Positions 1-7,400 of a stretch of 14,587 nt of DNA are shown in pieces; positions within the stretch are counted from its first letter, which is position 1, and every line of letters starts with the position of its first letter. The notes beneath the pieces were generated by a model, which searched no databases, was not told the origin of the DNA, and saw nothing but the letters and a program-made list of their open reading frames with translations. Made by a program: the position numbers and the translations under genes. This stretch comes from Planctomycetota bacterium (GTDB lineage Bacteria > Planctomycetota > Phycisphaerae > WQYP01): contig JAJZNY010000334.1 in the NCBI GenBank assembly GCA_021852245.1, positions 1 to 14,587 of the forward strand. Reading direction: 5' to 3'.

Positions 1-2493
1 CCTCCCCCCGTGGAAGGCGTCATACACCTGTCCATCCACGGAAATCTGCTCAAAGATCATATTATCAATGGCCGTCTGACTTAACTGGGCATAATCCTGC
101 GGCGAGAGCGCCTGCAGATATCCGGCAAGTTCGGGTGCGGGCAGAAAGCTCATCGCGGTAATCGGATTGATGACGCTCTGCGGAATCTTCCCCTGATTAG
201 AAAGATTGTTGAAGTAGTTGGCGACCTGGGCCTGATTGCCGCTGAGGGCGGTGGTGGCGAAAACTTGTGGCAACCCGGAGGATTGGATCAAAATTTGATA
301 CCCCGTGCCGGCAAGCTCACTCTGAGTGAAGGATACATCGCTCAGATTAGATGCGACGGAGGCGAAGCTGCCGCTGACACTGCCAGTGGTTTTCACCACG
401 GTATACGTCTGATTATTGGATGGGACGTAATTGATGAAGCGGATATTGAGTTTACCGGCCAGAGATGCCGATCCGCTGCCGAGCGAGACATAATCATAAT
501 TGCCCGACGCCGGCGTGCCAAAAATGGCTAAATCCAGATTGGATGTTGACGTCAGGGTAAGGCTGGAGGCATTGATCACGACGGGTGTCGGGCCGTCGAA
601 TATGTAATTGCTGGTGGCCAAAGTGCCGGCGTTGGTGATGGACCCGGAACCGAAGGCGCTGTCGTTGCCGGCGATGGCCGTCGAGCCGGAGTCGATCGTT
701 GTGCCGCCGGTGTAGGTGTTAGCGCCGTTGAGGACGAGCGTGCCGGGGCCGGAAATTTCCAGCGTCTCGGCTGATGCCGGTCCGGCCGTGATCACGGGGC
801 CGTTGGTGATAGACGCGGGGCCCGCCAAGAACAGCCCCGAGATGATGCCATTGTCGGTGAGCGTGTTGCCTGAGGCGACGTCAATTTTTTCGTCAGCCCC
901 TGGGGTGAGATTTATTTGACGGCTCATACTGAAGGAACCGTTGACCGACAGCGTGGAGTGGTTGAAGAGATCCAAATTGGCGCTGGCGGTGCCAAGGTTG
1001 TCATCTGCGGAAATGGCGAGCGTGGTACCCGATTCGACAATGGTCCCACCGGCGTAGGCGTTAGCGCCGCCCAAGGTGACGACTCCACCCGTGGCCGAAC
1101 TTTCAATGGTCAGCGAGCCGCTGCCTGAGATGATGTTATTGAGCGTGACGGAGTTGCCGTCGGCATCGATCGTTCCACCGCCGCCGCCTATCGTAAATAT
1201 GTTAGTCAGGGATGATATTGACGCAGTGGTTTGGAGGGTTCCGCCGTTGAAACTGACGGCGCCGCTGCCGATGGCACTGGCGGAATTGATTGCCAGAGTG
1301 CCGGAATCGAGGGTTGTGCCGCCGGTGTAGTTATTTGTGGTGTCTGATAACGTGGTTGTACCGCCGTCGACGACGAGGCTGAGGTTGCCGAAAAGCAGGC
1401 CGGAGACGGTATTGTTTCCACCGAGGATGACGAGCTGTACGGCACCACCGCCACTTCCGCCGGAGTCACCGCTCGCACCCGGCAATGTCCCCGTGGTGCT
1501 ACCGATGTTACCGGCGATGTCGGAATTGTACCCGCTGGAGCCGGGGGAAATGGTGAGCGTCTCAGCACTCGAGCCGGAATTATAAATGTCGCTTCCGGCA
1601 CCAAGATTAACCCCGATGACCGTCTGCGAGGTACCATTGAGGTCTGCATTGTAGGCCCCGCTGGAGTTGGCGGCCGGAATCACCGCCACGCTTGTGCTTC
1701 CAGCCGGAACGCCGGTGTTCCAGTTGCCGGCGTTAGACCAGAAATTCGTGCCGGTGCTGTCGCTGTTGTGGTTGTTCTGCGTAAACGTGTCAACAGCGGA
1801 CTGTATCTGAAGTCCGTTCAGATCGCCCTCGCTCGAGCCGGGCTGCAAGGTTTGCGCAATGGTTATCACACCGGAAGAACTGCTCATGGGGGTGAGGAGG
1901 ACATAATTGTCGCCCTGAACGAAGCTGCTGGCGGCGTTGCCGGTGGCGTCGGCACTGGCCCCGTTGGCCGTCACCACGGTCGCTCGGCTGTTATTTGAAG
2001 CGTCAAAAGACGCCGTGTATACGTAAAGGTCGTAGACGGTATTCGCCTGAAGGCCGCTGAGGGTAATGTTTGTGCTGTTTGATCCTTTGGCGGCAAAGTA
2101 TTGGTCCATGAGTCCCGGATCGAGGGAGCCTTGGGTAACTGAATAAGCGGACAGTTGGCTGCTGTAGCCGAGGGAGACGCCGGACGCGGCCCCGGTCGAG
2201 GTGGTCAGCGATATACCACTGGATGAAATGCTGTTCGTTGCCGACGCCTCATTCGACAGTTCACCGGGTGCACCGATCTGGTTCCACTGGTCGGTGCTCG
2301 TGCCGATGACCGCCGCGCCGGACGCCTGGTTCGCGTCGAGCGAGCTTGTAGAGGTGTCGTAAAAATTAACATCGATCAGGGGGGGAATTGTCGTGGACGC
2401 CAGCGCGGCGCCCGACGCGGCCATTATCGCTGCGGCCACCAAAATTCGGCGACTGCGCCTCGCAGTCGTGTTCCACCTGCCGGCGTGCTTCAT
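1..2493 (-). CDS. Autotransporter-type beta-repeat surface protein (N-terminal part; runs off left edge)
   Basis: The frame is open from the ATG at 2493 to base 1 (831 codons, no stop), so the C-terminus lies outside the window. Residues 1-32 form a signal peptide: an Arg-rich n-region (RRSRR), a hydrophobic LVAAAIMAASGAALA stretch, and likely cleavage after ALA. Residues about 38-233 resemble the galactose-binding-like domain that opens many planctomycete and verrucomicrobial surface proteins (it closes with DLNGLQIQS). A segment with WSNAGNWNTGVP follows near residue 249. Three repeats of the autotransporter-associated beta-strand type (N.Y.GGT...SGT) lie near residues 380, 475 and 588. Residues about 746-831 (FNNLSNQGKIP, LQALSPQDYAQLS) resemble the linker before an autotransporter beta-barrel. 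I infer a type V secreted protein with the barrel beyond the edge. The passenger is rich in Gly, Ser, Thr and Asn. Its binding target is unknown. Confidence 0.8.
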   Translation of the reverse strand, partial: MKHAGRWNTTARRSRRILVAAAIMAASGAALASTTIPPLIDVNFYDTSTSSLDANQASGAAVIGTSTDQWNQIGAPGELSNEASATNSISSSGISLTTSTGAASGVSLGYSSQLSAYSVTQGSLDPGLMDQYFAAKGSNSTNITLSGLQANTVYDLYVYTASFDASNNSRATVVTANGASADATGNAASSFVQGDNYVLLTPMSSSSGVITIAQTLQPGSSEGDLNGLQIQSAVDTFTQNNHNSDSTGTNFWSNAGNWNTGVPAGSTSVAVIPAANSSGAYNADLNGTSQTVIGVNLGAGSDIYNSGSSAETLTISPGSSGYNSDIAGNIGSTTGTLPGASGDSGGSGGGAVQLVILGGNNTVSGLLFGNLSLVVDGGTTTLSDTTNNYTGGTTLDSGTLAINSASAIGSGAVSFNGGTLQTTASISSLTNIFTIGGGGGTIDADGNSVTLNNIISGSGSLTIESSATGGVVTLGGANAYAGGTIVESGTTLAISADDNLGTASANLDLFNHSTLSVNGSFSMSRQINLTPGADEKIDVASGNTLTDNGIISGLFLAGPASITNGPVITAGPASAETLEISGPGTLVLNGANTYTGGTTIDSGSTAIAGNDSAFGSGSITNAGTLATSNYIFDGPTPVVINASSLTLTSTSNLDLAIFGTPASGNYDYVSLGSGSASLAGKLNIRFINYVPSNNQTYTVVKTTGSVSGSFASVASNLSDVSFTQSELAGTGYQILIQSSGLPQVFATTALSGNQAQVANYFNNLSNQGKIPQSVINPITAMSFLPAPELAGYLQALSPQDYAQLSQTAIDNMIFEQISVDGQVYDAFHGGR

Positions 2494-2499
2494 GCCTAT

Positions 2500-2505
2500 C
2501 CCTCC
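2500..2505 (-). promoter_or_regulatory. Ribosome binding site deciding the autotransporter start
   Basis: The minus strand reads GGAGGG, six bases before the ATG at 2493. A second in-frame ATG lies ten codons upstream (2523), but this GGAGGG would fall inside its coding region. The signal peptide also looks normal only from the 2493 start. The inner ATG is therefore preferred. I saw no convincing -35/-10 pair in the 265 bases between this gene and the metal exporter. Confidence 0.7.
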
Positions 2506-2758
2506 GACAGTCTGTTCAGCCATTCCGAATCCCTTTCATGATTTCGACAGCGAGACCAATGGGGGCAAAGAATCGCGGCCTCCACGCAGACGCTGCAGCA
2601 TCCATTTACCCTTCGAATTAACAAGCCCGCCACCCATGGCCCCACCAGAAAAGGTGGCTGGGCGAGGGCAACGAAATTCCACGATAGCGATATCGGACGC
2701 CCGGTGCCGATAACTTTAGGCCAAATTGGGTGTAATCGGCGGTTCTGGGGCTGTGCGG

Positions 2759-3859
2759 CTATTTCCCGGCCGGTTCGATGTGGGAGTGAATCTCGGCGAT
2801 GTTCGGCAGGCGGGCTTTGATGCGCGATTCGAGTTCGCTCACTTTGGCATGGGCGTCGGCAACTGACCAATTGGCCGGAACGTCCACATGAAAGCTCAGG
2901 TAAAGCCGGCCATAGATATTTTGGATGTTGATCGCATGGATGGAGACTTTCAGCCCCTCCGCCAGTGAACGGACGATGGATGAGGGGTCGTCAAAACGGG
3001 GCCCCGGTTCCACATGCACCATCACATCAATGCTTTCATCCACCGCATCGGCGGCGAGTTCCACACTCGTGGCGATACGATGGCTTTCCTCCAACGTGAT
3101 ATCCGCAGGTACCACGATGGTGGCATCGACAAAACGCTGCGAACCGGATTGCCGCGCCCGTACACGGGGCACTTCGCTGACACCGGGCACGCGGCGGATC
3201 GCCTCCTGCAGGCGGGATTCCAGGCCTGCCGGGGCTCGATCCATCAAGACATCAATACTTTGCTTGGCCAGCCGGATGGCGGCCGCGAGGATGATCAGGG
3301 CGATGAGCAGGGCGCCGACGGGATCGATCCAGAGTTTGTGGGTGAATTGATCCAGCAGCAGCGAAAGAAGCACGACCAATGCGCTGATGACATCCAGCGT
3401 GAAATGGAGGAGATTGGCCCGCAGGGCGCTGCTGCGTTTGGTGGCGTACGACCGAAAGAGTCGGATGGCGCGGTAACCGGTGATAAGCAATACCACGATC
3501 ATCAGGGCGATGGCGATCATGGTGGCGGGCGCATCGACCAGAGGTTCCGGATGGAGCAGGCGTACGATGGAAGCATAGCCGATACCGGCGGCGGTGAGGA
3601 TAAGAATCAGACTTTCGCCGAAGGCGGAGAGATTTTCAATTTTGCCATGGCCGTAGTTGTGAGAAGCGTCGGCGGGCAGATCGCTGACTTTCACGGCAAT
3701 GAGGGTGATGACGGCGGCGACGACATCGGCGGTGCTGTGGATGGCATCGGAGATCATGGCCAGTGAGCCGATCAGAATGCCGAGTGCGAGTTTTCCGGCG
3801 CTGATCACCACACCGGCAACCAGTGAGCCGACGGCCAGGCGCTGTTTTTCATTCACCAC
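2759..3859 (-). CDS. Cation diffusion facilitator (CDF) family metal transporter
   Basis: A 366-residue inner-membrane protein that probably exports divalent metal (Zn, Fe, Co, Cd or Mn) in exchange for protons. The N-terminal 200 residues hold six hydrophobic segments. Metal-site residues of the family are visible: H41xxxD45 in TM2 (SDAIHSTAD, with D38 just before), H152xxxD156 in TM5 (LLHFTLD), and the loop signature D64xxH67xYGH71xKxE. After TM6 there are two cytoplasmic dimerisation-type domains in tandem, residues about 210-285 and 286-366, each ending in a similar HxEP motif (VHVEPG, SHIEPAG); a single domain is usual. Start: GTG at 3859, with GGGGAT nine bases upstream; the next codon is also GTG. 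Upstream, an inverted repeat GTTCC-GAT-GGAAC (3895-3907) could be an operator, but it is short. The metal cannot be deduced from the sequence, though the TM2/TM5 histidines favour zinc-type transport. Confidence 0.92.
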   Translation of the reverse strand: MVNEKQRLAVGSLVAGVVISAGKLALGILIGSLAMISDAIHSTADVVAAVITLIAVKVSDLPADASHNYGHGKIENLSAFGESLILILTAAGIGYASIVRLLHPEPLVDAPATMIAIALMIVVLLITGYRAIRLFRSYATKRSSALRANLLHFTLDVISALVVLLSLLLDQFTHKLWIDPVGALLIALIILAAAIRLAKQSIDVLMDRAPAGLESRLQEAIRRVPGVSEVPRVRARQSGSQRFVDATIVVPADITLEESHRIATSVELAADAVDESIDVMVHVEPGPRFDDPSSIVRSLAEGLKVSIHAINIQNIYGRLYLSFHVDVPANWSVADAHAKVSELESRIKARLPNIAEIHSHIEPAGK

Positions 3860-3947
3860 GACTGCATCCCCGCGTGATCAACTGAGGCGGTGAAGTTCCG
3901 ATGGAACGACGCGCCGCCGGATGTAGATTAGAAATGGGACGCTGCAT

Positions 3948-4091
3948 CACCGCAAGGGTGCGGGGCGCGGACATGACACACGGCCAATGGGATAAACCCA
4001 TCGGATCGCTTCGGAGTCGTGTGGATTATTCGTTGTTCGCTGCCGCGCCCCGTCGCCCGCCCGTTTTGCAGAAGCTGCCACGGGGCCCGCT
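3948..4091 (-). repeat. Dispersed intergenic repeat, copy A
   Basis: This matches about 140 bases at 7611-7744. The core at 3983-4038 aligns without gaps to 7646-7701 with 46 of 56 identical bases, including ATGGGATAAACCCA and GATTATTCGTTGTTC. Similarity continues more loosely on both sides, with small indels. The core holds a short inverted repeat, ATGGG-ATAAA-CCCAT. Both copies have the same orientation and lie 3' of a minus-strand gene. Read on the minus strand, both copies carry the same TAA in the same frame after AAC AAC GAA. The nature of the element is unknown: it could be a decayed mobile sequence, a processing signal or a structured RNA. Confidence 0.7.
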
Positions 4092-4148
4092 GGCTCATGC
4101 CCCGTTTCATGGCGCGGCGGGCAATAGGATCACGAGCATGAATACGAT

Positions 4149-4182
4149 AAAAAGACCGTCGTGGTGCGCAGCCACGACGGTC
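4149..4182 (-). terminator. Intrinsic terminator after the pseudopilin-like gene
   Basis: On the minus strand a perfect 11-bp stem (GACCGTCGTGG pairing with CCACGACGGTC), with a seven-base loop, is followed directly by TTTTT. It lies 38 bases after the stop codon at 4221. There is no T-run on the plus-strand side, so it works in one direction. Confidence 0.9.
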
Positions 4183-4220
4183 GGTGAGCGAGAGAGATAA
4201 TCGGAGATTGCCACCGCAGA

Positions 4221-4724
4221 TCAGCGGCTGAATATCCAGTCATGGCTGTTGACGGCGCCGGGTGGCACGCTGGCAAAACAGGGGGCACGCCATGTGAGGG
4301 CCTGCGTGGGGAGGTAACGAATGCTGTTGCCGAAGCCATCCTTCACATTCACCAGGCCGCGGAATGTGCGTCCGTCGGGAAGGTGGATAGTGCCGAAAAC
4401 CATATTCGCAGGACGGATGAAATGGGTGATATTCGGTTCCCGCATGAAGTTATCGGCATGGTGGTCTGAAAGGCGGGCAATCTGATAGTCGACCAGAAAT
4501 TGATGCAGGCGTGATCCACTGCCATGGAGCGGGGGCAGATGATTAAATTCATCCTGATATTCGAGCAATCCCTGTTGCAGAGTGGCCAAGGTGATGCGGG
4601 TGGTGATTAAATCGCGTTTGGTCGCCGACTGAACTTTAAACCAGGCCAAGACGCCAATCAGAATGACCAGTCCGGCGATGACCACGGGGAGATCCGACGA
4701 GCGAAACTCAAATTTGGTTTTCAT
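4221..4724 (-). CDS. Leaderless pseudopilin-like membrane protein
   Basis: A 167-residue protein with one N-terminal membrane helix (residues about 12-29, LPVVIAGLVILIGVLAWF) and an outside C-terminal domain. It looks like a divergent paralogue of the prepilin-like protein encoded just upstream (4912-5550). Both carry FL-V/E-DYQ (76-81 here, 79-84 there) and DGFGN-S/P-I-x-Y-L/M-P (129-139 here, 133-143 there), at nearly the same distance from the N-terminus, and both end in an aromatic-rich tail. However, it has no prepilin peptidase site: no G/A-FTLxE sequence, and no Glu at mature position 5. It may be a non-processed, signal-anchor relative that pairs with the upstream pilin. Start: ATG at 4724 with AAGGAGAG six bases before it. 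A strong terminator follows. I do not recognise a named family. Confidence 0.8.
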   Translation of the reverse strand: MKTKFEFRSSDLPVVIAGLVILIGVLAWFKVQSATKRDLITTRITLATLQQGLLEYQDEFNHLPPLHGSGSRLHQFLVDYQIARLSDHHADNFMREPNITHFIRPANMVFGTIHLPDGRTFRGLVNVKDGFGNSIRYLPTQALTWRAPCFASVPPGAVNSHDWIFSR

Positions 4725-4748
4725 GACTCTCTCCTTGAAAAGACTCTC

Positions 4749-4773
4749 CGATCGGCCTTAACAGGCCCGATCG
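4749..4773 (-). other. Hairpin between the two pilin-like genes
   Basis: The sequence CGATCGG...CCGATCG continues inward as CCT/AGG around a TAAC loop, giving a ten-pair stem with one bulged base. It lies about 12 bases before the ribosome binding site of the 4724 gene. On the minus strand it is followed by GAGAGTCTTTTC, a weak T-tract. It could partly terminate the upstream transcript, stabilise an mRNA end, or hide the ribosome site. Its role is inferred. Confidence 0.4.
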
Positions 4774-4911
4774 ATTCCTCTGCCTACATCATAGGGCCTG
4801 GGTGAGAAATGAAAAGAAAAACTTTAGGATTTTTACGCTGGATCGCCGCCGATAAGTGAATCGGGCGCAGCACGCCATCAGAGCTACATTTTTATCGGTT
4901 GGCCGGCGCGA

Positions 4912-5550
4912 TTACTGGTTATAGCTGTAGATGTAATCGGCGGGTCCGAAGGTGGAGGTCGGACTGGTGTTGGTTTGGGCAGAGGAAAAAACGGGGCCAA
5001 AGCTGTAGAAATAGGGGGCGTGCAGCTGGCTGGGTTTCCAGCCTCCTTGGTAGAAGGTTGAGTTGTTCACGGCAATCGGTTTCGACGGCGCAGAGGTCAG
5101 TTGGGGCGTGTAGGGCGCCGGGGGCATGTATTGGATCGGGTTGCCGAAGCCGTCGAGGACGCAGATGACGCCGGTCATGGCGCCCGATCCACCGGGCCCG
5201 CTGAACGAGCCGTTGACTACCAAATTCGGTGGTAGCGCAGTGAGGACATCGTGAGTCTGCTTCCAAGTACCATTGGGCCCCGGTGTGGCATGATCCAGCT
5301 GATAATCCTCGAGAAACTGCGTCATGGAGGTGGGAACTTGGCCACCGCTCTTGTGAATGTACCAAGTGAGAGCGGCCTGAAGATTTTTCAATTCGGTTTT
5401 GGTGAGATTCGCCTCGGAGCTGTTTTCCACCTGGGTGCCGACGGCGAGGCCGATGCCGATCAGGATGGTGATGATCAAAATGACGACCAACATTTCCACA
5501 AGCGTGAAAGCGCGGCGATTGAGCGGAGTTGGGGATTTCAGGCTTTTCAT
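4912..5550 (-). CDS. Prepilin-type N-terminal cleavage/methylation domain protein (pseudopilin-like)
   Basis: A 212-residue type IV pilin or type II secretion pseudopilin-like protein. The leader is 14 residues long and ends RRA, followed by FTLVEMLVVILIITILIGIG. Prepilin peptidase would cut between A14 and F15, and E19 is the conserved Glu at mature position 5. The -1 residue is Ala rather than the usual Gly; planctomycete prepilin-like proteins often show this. The hydrophobic helix covers residues 15-37. A helical stretch rich in Glu, Lys and Leu follows, then a Pro/Gly/Ser-rich beta domain with DGFGNPIQYMP (133-143). Start: ATG at 5550 with GAGGAA eight bases upstream. Such genes are numerous in Planctomycetota and most have no assigned role. 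The neighbouring 4221-4724 gene is a paralogue without the cleavage site. No other secretion or pilus gene is in the window. Confidence 0.88.
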   Translation of the reverse strand: MKSLKSPTPLNRRAFTLVEMLVVILIITILIGIGLAVGTQVENSSEANLTKTELKNLQAALTWYIHKSGGQVPTSMTQFLEDYQLDHATPGPNGTWKQTHDVLTALPPNLVVNGSFSGPGGSGAMTGVICVLDGFGNPIQYMPPAPYTPQLTSAPSKPIAVNNSTFYQGGWKPSQLHAPYFYSFGPVFSSAQTNTSPTSTFGPADYIYSYNQ

Positions 5551-5671
5551 TGGGCGTTCCTCATCTTCCGGCCATCAGCGCCACCTTCATGGCGAGCGTT
5601 CCGCCCCACTCTCCCCAAGTTAAGAGATTTTACTTCTGGACAGGCGGGTTTGGATAGCCAATGGGCCGATT

Positions 5672-7246
5672 TCAGGGCGAATGAACCTCCAATGCCGCAA
5701 TCATACCGGGAATGTCGTGTTCCGGAGCTTCGATCAGATGGTTGTTCCACCCCAGAGAGGCCAACGATTGGGTCGTAACCGGCCCGATGGACAGTTTTGG
5801 GACGCTGCTGACTTTATCTCGCAGTTCCGGCGAGAGCATGGCGTGGAGGTTTTTAGCGGTGGATGCACTGGTAAAAGTAATCAGATCAATGCGGCCGCTG
5901 TGAAGAGCGGCAAGAGCCTCGGGCGGAAGCGATTGGGGTTGCACGGTCTGATAGATGGCAACATCCTCGACCTTTGCCCCCCCCTGCTCGAGCACGGTAC
6001 GAAGCGCGGGCCGGGCGATTTGCGCCCTCAGCAGCATGACATTCAAGCCGGCCACATCGCCCAGATGCCGCAGGACGCTTTGTGCCAATTTGTCGCCGGT
6101 AAATTCTTCCGGCATTAAATCGGCAATAATTCCAATCTCACGCAGTGCAGCGGCGGTGGAGGGTCCGATGGCAACCACGCGCCGGGGCAGAGCACGAGCA
6201 TCGAGCCGGGCGTCCAACAGGTGTTGCCATGTCGCCTGCACGCCGTTGACACTTGTAAATATCACCATGTCCATCTGCGAAAGGCGGTTAATGGCGCTGG
6301 TAACGGCCGAAGGGTCGGATGGGGGGACAAGTTCGATCGTGGGGGCCTCGACAACCTGCGCCCCCAAATCGCTGAGGCGCTGAGACAGTTCTCCCGCCTG
6401 TTGACGTGTTCTTGTGACCAAGACGGTTTTGCCAAAGAGCGGGCGCTGTTCAAACCAGTTGAGCTCATCTCCCAGCTCGGCAACGCGACCAATAATGGTG
6501 ATCGCGGGCGGGGCGATTTGCGAGGAAAAATCTGGCTGACAAAGTTGCTCCAGCCGGCCGCGGAACGTTTTTTGGTCCGGGTGTGTGGCACGGTGAATCA
6601 CCGCGGCGGGTGTCTGCGCATCAAGGCCGGCTGCCATGAGTTTGGAGGCAAGAACCGGTAGGGTCTTTACCCCCATGTAAAAGACCAACGTGCCGTTAAG
6701 TTTGGCCAGCGCATCGAAATTGACACCGGCGGTCGGATTGGCATCCTGCTGATGTCCGGTAACGAGCGTGACGGTGCTGGTGAAATCACGGTGCGTGACG
6801 GGTATACCGGCATAGGCGGGGCCGGCGATGCCGCTGGTGATGCCCGGAATCACCCTGAACGGTATTTTGTGCGCAAAAAGGTACTGCCCCTCTTCCCCAC
6901 CACGTCCGAAAACGTACGGGTCGCCTCCTTTCAGACGCACGACATCTCCGAATGGAAGTTTGGCGACGGCACGATCAGCCTGCTCTCGCCATTTTTGAAC
7001 CAACAGTTCGTTAATTTCGTCTTGGGTTAAAGTGTGGCGATTGGCTTGCTTTCCAGCATAAATGCGTTCGGCATTGCTGGGGGCAAAACGCAACAGATCT
7101 GGATTAGCCAGTGCATCGTAAATGATTACAGAGCAGTTTGTTATGGCATCTTTACCGGCAACGGTTATCAATCCCGGATCTCCGGGACCGGCCCCCACAA
7201 GCAAGACTTTCGGAAAGGTAGGCAAAGATAACTCCAAAACTTCCAC
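5672..7246 (-). CDS. cobA-hemD: Uroporphyrinogen-III C-methyltransferase / uroporphyrinogen-III synthase fusion
   Basis: A 524-residue cytoplasmic bifunctional enzyme. The N-terminal half (about 12-260) is the SAM-dependent uroporphyrinogen-III methyltransferase that makes precorrin-2 for siroheme and cobalamin. Visible motifs are GAGPGDPGL (18-26), VVRLKGGDPYVFGRGGEE (102-119), the PGITSGIAGPAYAGIPVTHRD block and VTGHQ. The C-terminal half (about 272-515) is HemD, which closes hydroxymethylbilane to uroporphyrinogen III; it shows TSVNG, AIGPSTAAAL, FTSAST and SIGPVT. Before RLKGGD the chain is about ten residues longer than in typical CobA (WREQADRAVAKLPFG region). The start is GTG at 7246, with a weak GAAGAAG site and an in-frame stop three codons upstream, so the true start must lie at or after this GTG. 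The fusion joins synthesis of the last common tetrapyrrole to its diversion. No other heme gene is in the window. Confidence 0.95.
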   Translation of the reverse strand: MEVLELSLPTFPKVLLVGAGPGDPGLITVAGKDAITNCSVIIYDALANPDLLRFAPSNAERIYAGKQANRHTLTQDEINELLVQKWREQADRAVAKLPFGDVVRLKGGDPYVFGRGGEEGQYLFAHKIPFRVIPGITSGIAGPAYAGIPVTHRDFTSTVTLVTGHQQDANPTAGVNFDALAKLNGTLVFYMGVKTLPVLASKLMAAGLDAQTPAAVIHRATHPDQKTFRGRLEQLCQPDFSSQIAPPAITIIGRVAELGDELNWFEQRPLFGKTVLVTRTRQQAGELSQRLSDLGAQVVEAPTIELVPPSDPSAVTSAINRLSQMDMVIFTSVNGVQATWQHLLDARLDARALPRRVVAIGPSTAAALREIGIIADLMPEEFTGDKLAQSVLRHLGDVAGLNVMLLRAQIARPALRTVLEQGGAKVEDVAIYQTVQPQSLPPEALAALHSGRIDLITFTSASTAKNLHAMLSPELRDKVSSVPKLSIGPVTTQSLASLGWNNHLIEAPEHDIPGMIAALEVHSP

Positions 7247-7265
7247 GCTTCTTCAGGTACCGCCA

Positions 7266-7271
7266 ATTATG
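7266..7271 (-). promoter_or_regulatory. Possible extended -10 promoter of cobA-hemD
   Basis: The minus strand reads TGG-CATAAT, an extended -10 element (TGn plus five of six consensus bases), 19 bases before the GTG start. There is no good -35 hexamer, which extended -10 promoters do not strictly need. This is a pattern match only. Confidence 0.35.
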
Positions 7272-7400
7272 CCAGAAAGGAGACGCGGAGGCGAATGTGG
7301 AAAATGATTTCAAGGAATAATTTTTAAGATTTCGTTCAAGCCATGGCAGCAGTTGGCCGATACCAGTATTGGTCGCAGTTGCAGTTTCCTCCCATAACCG

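Larger units (their letters stand above)
3860..4220. other. Gene-free gap with a dispersed repeat and a terminator
   Basis: No convincing gene lies here. A 99-codon plus-strand frame (3901-4200) has no ribosome binding site, crosses the repeat copy and the terminator stem, and resembles nothing I know. The contents I can support are repeat copy A (about 3948-4091) and the intrinsic terminator at 4149-4182. The remaining bases next to the metal exporter should contain its promoter, but I see no good consensus pair. Confidence 0.6.

Noticed and set aside
1206..1649. Minus-strand 147-codon frame with Pro/Ser-rich product
   Set aside because: It is an out-of-phase shadow of the beta-repeat protein, whose own frame is open throughout.
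2630..2662. CCACC-AGAAAA-GGTGG hairpin as a terminator after the metal exporter
   Set aside because: The stem is only five pairs and has no T-run on either strand.
3014..3766. Plus-strand 250-codon open frame
   Set aside because: It lies wholly inside the metal exporter on the other strand; its His/Asp/Gly-rich translation is an antisense shadow of the membrane-protein codons.
3895..3907. GTTCC-GAT-GGAAC inverted repeat upstream of the metal exporter as a metal-regulator operator
   Set aside because: Arms of five bases are short enough to arise by chance, it matches no operator I can name, and no regulator gene is nearby.
3901..4200. Plus-strand 99-codon frame
   Set aside because: It spans the repeat and the terminator hairpin, and has no ribosome site or recognisable product.
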